64,000 nucleotides of DNA from Facklamia sp. 7083-14-GEN3 (GTDB lineage Bacteria > Bacillota > Bacilli > Lactobacillales > Aerococcaceae). Below the pieces are notes generated by a model. That model ran no database searches. It was given only the letters and a program-made list of their open reading frames with translations, and was not told the origin of the DNA. Positions 61,748 to 64,000 of the stretch are shown one piece after another; positions within the stretch are counted from its first letter, which is position 1, and the number at the start of each line of letters is the position of its first letter. Position numbers and translations under genes: made by a program. Location: contig NZ_JANSGD010000001.1 in the NCBI RefSeq assembly GCF_024742075.1, forward strand, positions 186,001 to 250,000, read 5' to 3'.

Positions 61748-61784
61748 GCCAGTAAAAGCATTTTGCTTATGCTGGCTTTTTTAT
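61748..61784 (+). terminator. Terminator between grdA and grdC
   Basis: GCCAG...AGCA and TGCT...CTGGC pair around TTTTG, with six Ts. It would end or attenuate grdA transcripts, so grdA can be made in excess of the following genes. Confidence 0.85.
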
Positions 61785-61809
61785 TCAGAGAGTTCCAAGG
61801 CTTGCTTTT

Positions 61810-61837
61810 TTAACAGATATGTGAAATAATATACAAT
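61810..61837 (+). promoter_or_regulatory. Possible promoter for grdC
   Basis: TTAACA, a 16-bp spacer and TACAAT, 30 bp before grdC. Confidence 0.5.
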
Positions 61838-61867
61838 ATAAACTAACCATAAAAAAGGAGAATGCAA

Positions 61868-63415
61868 ATGACTCTTCCAGTAATTAAAGGTGCAGCTTAC
61901 ACTTTAGCTCATACACCTAATATGTTAATTCATAATGGTACTACTCAAACAACTGAGCGTATCACTACTCCAGATTCTGAATACCTTAAGAATCTAGATA
62001 AACATTTACGTAGTTATGAAGAGGTTTTAACTGACCCCAATAACCAAACATATATTAACAACATGCATTATTCTGAATTGAAAAAGATTGAAGAACCACG
62101 TTTCAAAACAAAAGCTGAAGGTGGACGTTATTCTAAACGTGGCGAAATTATGCCAGAAATCGAATTCTACGGTTTACTTTCAATCGTTGACGTATTTGAC
62201 TTAGTATATCTTGAAGAAGGATTTGCTGCTAAAGTAAAAGAAATTATGGCAGAAAATGATATTTTCAAAGATGACGTAGATAAGATTAAAAATACTGAGT
62301 CAGCTGAATGGTTACAAAAACATATCGATGAGTATGAAGCTGAAGGATTATATTATGAGGGCGAATTAGTCGGCGTGGTTTCACGTGCTCATGATATTGA
62401 CCCTAACTTAAATGCTCATATTATGTTAGAAAACTTAGTAAATAAGGCTTCAGGTGTTTTATCTCTTCGTCACTTATTACGTGATACAGAAGATATTAAT
62501 GCTGAAGACATTGAATATGTAATTGAAGCTTCAGAAGAAGCAATTGGTGATATGAACCAACGTGGTGGCGGTAACATGGCTAAAGCTATTGCCGAACTAT
62601 GTGGTCTTACAAACGCTTCAGGTTCAGACTTACGTGCTTTCTGTGGGGCACCAACTCACGCATTAATCAGTGCAGCTTCTCTAGTTAGAGCAGGAACTTA
62701 TAAGGCTGTGGCAGTTGTTGCTGGTGGCTCTACTGCAAAATTAGGTATGAATGGTAAATCTCACTATGAAAAAGATATGCCTTTATTAGAAGACTCTGTA
62801 GCTGGTGTAGCTTACTTAATTTCTCAAAATGACGGAAAGAGCCCAGTTATCCGTACAGATGTTACTGGACGTCATACTGTTTCTTCTGGTTCTTCACCTC
62901 AAGCTGTCATGACTGCATTAGTCGGAGATCCTTTAGATAAAGCAGGCTTAACTATTCCAGATGTTGATATTTTCTCTGTTGAAATGCAAAATCCAGATAT
63001 TACTAAATCTGCTGGTGCTGGTGATGTACCAACTGCTAACCTTAAAATGATTGGTGCTGTTGGTGTTCTTCGTAAAGAACTAGAACGTGCTGACTTAGCA
63101 AACTTTGTAGCAGAAAAAGGAATCCCTGGTTGGGCACCAACTCAAGGACATATTCCTTCAGGAGCTCCTTACTTAGGTTTTGCTTATGACGACATGACTA
63201 CAGATTCCGGTATTAACCGTGCAATGATTGTTGGTAAAGGTTCATTGTTCTTAGGTCGTATGACAAACTTGTTCGATGGTGTATCTGTAATTATTGAACG
63301 TAACTCAGGAGAAGTTGAAACGGCTGTTGATGGAGACTTGAAAGAAGTTGTTAAAGCAGAAGTTGCAAAAGCTTTACGTCAATTTGCTGAAAACTTTTCA
63401 TCAGAAGAAGAATAG
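61868..63415 (+). CDS. grdC: Glycine/sarcosine/betaine reductase component C, beta subunit
   Basis: The 515-residue protein has LPVIKGAAYTLAHTPNMLIH, LSIVDVFDLVYLEEGFAAKV and a thiolase/FabH-like second half (NASGSDLRAFCGAPTHALIS, with a candidate active-site Cys). Together with GrdD it releases acetyl phosphate from the carboxymethylated selenoprotein A. ATG 61868 is 7 bases after AAGGAG; ATG 61862 is too close. GrdD follows after 15 bp. Confidence 0.95.
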   Translation: MTLPVIKGAAYTLAHTPNMLIHNGTTQTTERITTPDSEYLKNLDKHLRSYEEVLTDPNNQTYINNMHYSELKKIEEPRFKTKAEGGRYSKRGEIMPEIEFYGLLSIVDVFDLVYLEEGFAAKVKEIMAENDIFKDDVDKIKNTESAEWLQKHIDEYEAEGLYYEGELVGVVSRAHDIDPNLNAHIMLENLVNKASGVLSLRHLLRDTEDINAEDIEYVIEASEEAIGDMNQRGGGNMAKAIAELCGLTNASGSDLRAFCGAPTHALISAASLVRAGTYKAVAVVAGGSTAKLGMNGKSHYEKDMPLLEDSVAGVAYLISQNDGKSPVIRTDVTGRHTVSSGSSPQAVMTALVGDPLDKAGLTIPDVDIFSVEMQNPDITKSAGAGDVPTANLKMIGAVGVLRKELERADLANFVAEKGIPGWAPTQGHIPSGAPYLGFAYDDMTTDSGINRAMIVGKGSLFLGRMTNLFDGVSVIIERNSGEVETAVDGDLKEVVKAEVAKALRQFAENFSSEEE

Positions 63416-63430
63416 GGGTGAGCAATACGC

Positions 63431-64000
63431 ATGTCTAACCAAGTGAATCAAGCAATTAAAGATGTTTTAAACGAATTAGCTCATACGTTAGAGAGCGGTC
63501 AAGTTGGACCATCAATTAAGATTGGTCTAACCATCAATGGCTCTGAACTAGGGTTTGATGTTATGCGTGAAGCAGCTGCTCTTGCTAAATCAGAAGGTTT
63601 ATTTGAAGTTGTTCTAATTGGTGAAAAATTAGATTGGACTGAAGAATACGAACATTATGAAGCTAATGATGAATCAGCGGTTGAAAAAACTCTTGAAAAA
63701 TTATTAAATGATGGAACTATTCATGGTGCAGTGACACTTCACCATACTTTCCCAATTGGTGTATCAACAGTAGGTCGTGTTATCTCTCCTGCTCTAGGGC
63801 GTGAAATGTTTATCGCAACTACAACTGGTACAACTGCAACTGTACGTACAGAAGCTATGGTATTAAATGCTATTAATGGTATTGCTGTAGCTAAAGCTAA
63901 AGGAATTCAAAATCCAACTGTTGGAATTGTGAACGTTGACGGAGCTAATACTGTTGAACGTGCTTTAAGACAATTGCAAGAAAAAGGGTATAATATCACA
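63431..64000 (+). CDS. grdD: Glycine/sarcosine/betaine reductase component C, alpha subunit, 3' end cut
   Basis: The 190 residues seen (SNQVNQAIKDVLNELAHTL, IKIGLTINGSELGFDVM, FIATTTGTTATVRTEAM) match GrdD, whose fold is like phosphate acyltransferase PlsX. It is open to the window edge. ATG 63431 is used; a GTG at 63418 is another possible start. The remaining glycine reductase genes (grdB, grdE, thioredoxin system) should follow outside. Confidence 0.93.
   Translation, partial: MSNQVNQAIKDVLNELAHTLESGQVGPSIKIGLTINGSELGFDVMREAAALAKSEGLFEVVLIGEKLDWTEEYEHYEANDESAVEKTLEKLLNDGTIHGAVTLHHTFPIGVSTVGRVISPALGREMFIATTTGTTATVRTEAMVLNAINGIAVAKAKGIQNPTVGIVNVDGANTVERALRQLQEKGYNIT

Noticed and set aside
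61723-61867. Small ORF or RNA gene between grdA and grdC
   Set aside because: The only structure is a terminator hairpin and a promoter-like pair.
1-64000. CRISPR arrays, rRNA genes, intact insertion sequences or prophage
   Set aside because: No regularly spaced repeats, rRNA segments, transposase or phage structural genes were seen on either strand.

Overview
The window is low-GC, Gram-positive DNA. Its codon use, frequent TTG/GTG starts and strong AGGAGG ribosome sites suggest a Firmicute. The gene repertoire (DUF1836, RecX, YitT, GlmS with a glmS ribozyme, MupG/MurQ/MurP/RpiR, NrdHIEF with NrdDG) suggests Lactobacillales, perhaps an Aerococcaceae-like genus; the family guess is an inference. 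The unusual feature for such an organism is a complete selenocysteine (Sec) apparatus plus glycine reductase.

Layout. 1-22 kb is mostly ordinary core genome: purine permease (left edge, partial), MATE pump, exonuclease III, YebC, DUF1836, DegV, NAD(P)HX dehydratase, PsiE-like protein, single-chain serine dehydratase, split ThrE exporter, RecX, a MutY without Fe-S ligands, a flavin monooxygenase/reductase pair, DUF402 protein, pullulanase, glmS with its ribozyme, YitT and an Spx/ArsC protein. 22-40 kb is an accessory selenium/sulfur island. It holds a TVP38 protein, a LysR regulator of the selenium-associated type, a SclA/NifS-like lyase, and a divergent operon of rhodanese plus ABC transporter resembling E. 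coli ynjE-B-C-D. After these come a second, double-domain rhodanese, two glycosyltransferases of the 'rSAM/selenodomain-associated' types (one fused to a kinase-like domain), a GrdB-like selenoprotein with an in-frame UGA, CcdA and a TlpA-like thioredoxin, two more TVP38 proteins (YdjX/YdjZ-like), a nucleoside hydrolase and a YdjY-like Cys-cluster protein. 40-42 kb holds a frameshifted secreted-protein gene and tRNA-Sec (selC). 42-49 kb is a cobalamin-riboswitch-controlled ribonucleotide reductase operon (nrdHIEF-DG). 49-53 kb is a MurNAc recycling operon with a perfect cre site. 53-60 kb is the second selenium block: an ArsM-like methyltransferase with Sec in place of a conserved Cys, an unknown gene, selD (itself a selenoprotein), yedF, selB, selA and a GT4 glycosyltransferase. 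61 kb to the end is the start of the glycine reductase locus: grdA (Sec), grdC and grdD (cut by the window edge).

How it fits together. SelA/SelB/SelD and tRNA-Sec decode four in-frame UGA codons: grdA, selD, the ArsM-like gene and the GrdB-like gene. The SclA-like lyase, YedF, rhodaneses and probably the ynj-type transporter and TVP38 membrane proteins may import selenium or sulfur and hand it on. The LysR regulator sits beside a T-N11-A palindrome in the divergent promoter region between the lyase and the transporter operon. The glycosyltransferases, kinase-like domain and GrdB-like selenoprotein may form an undescribed selenium-linked pathway.
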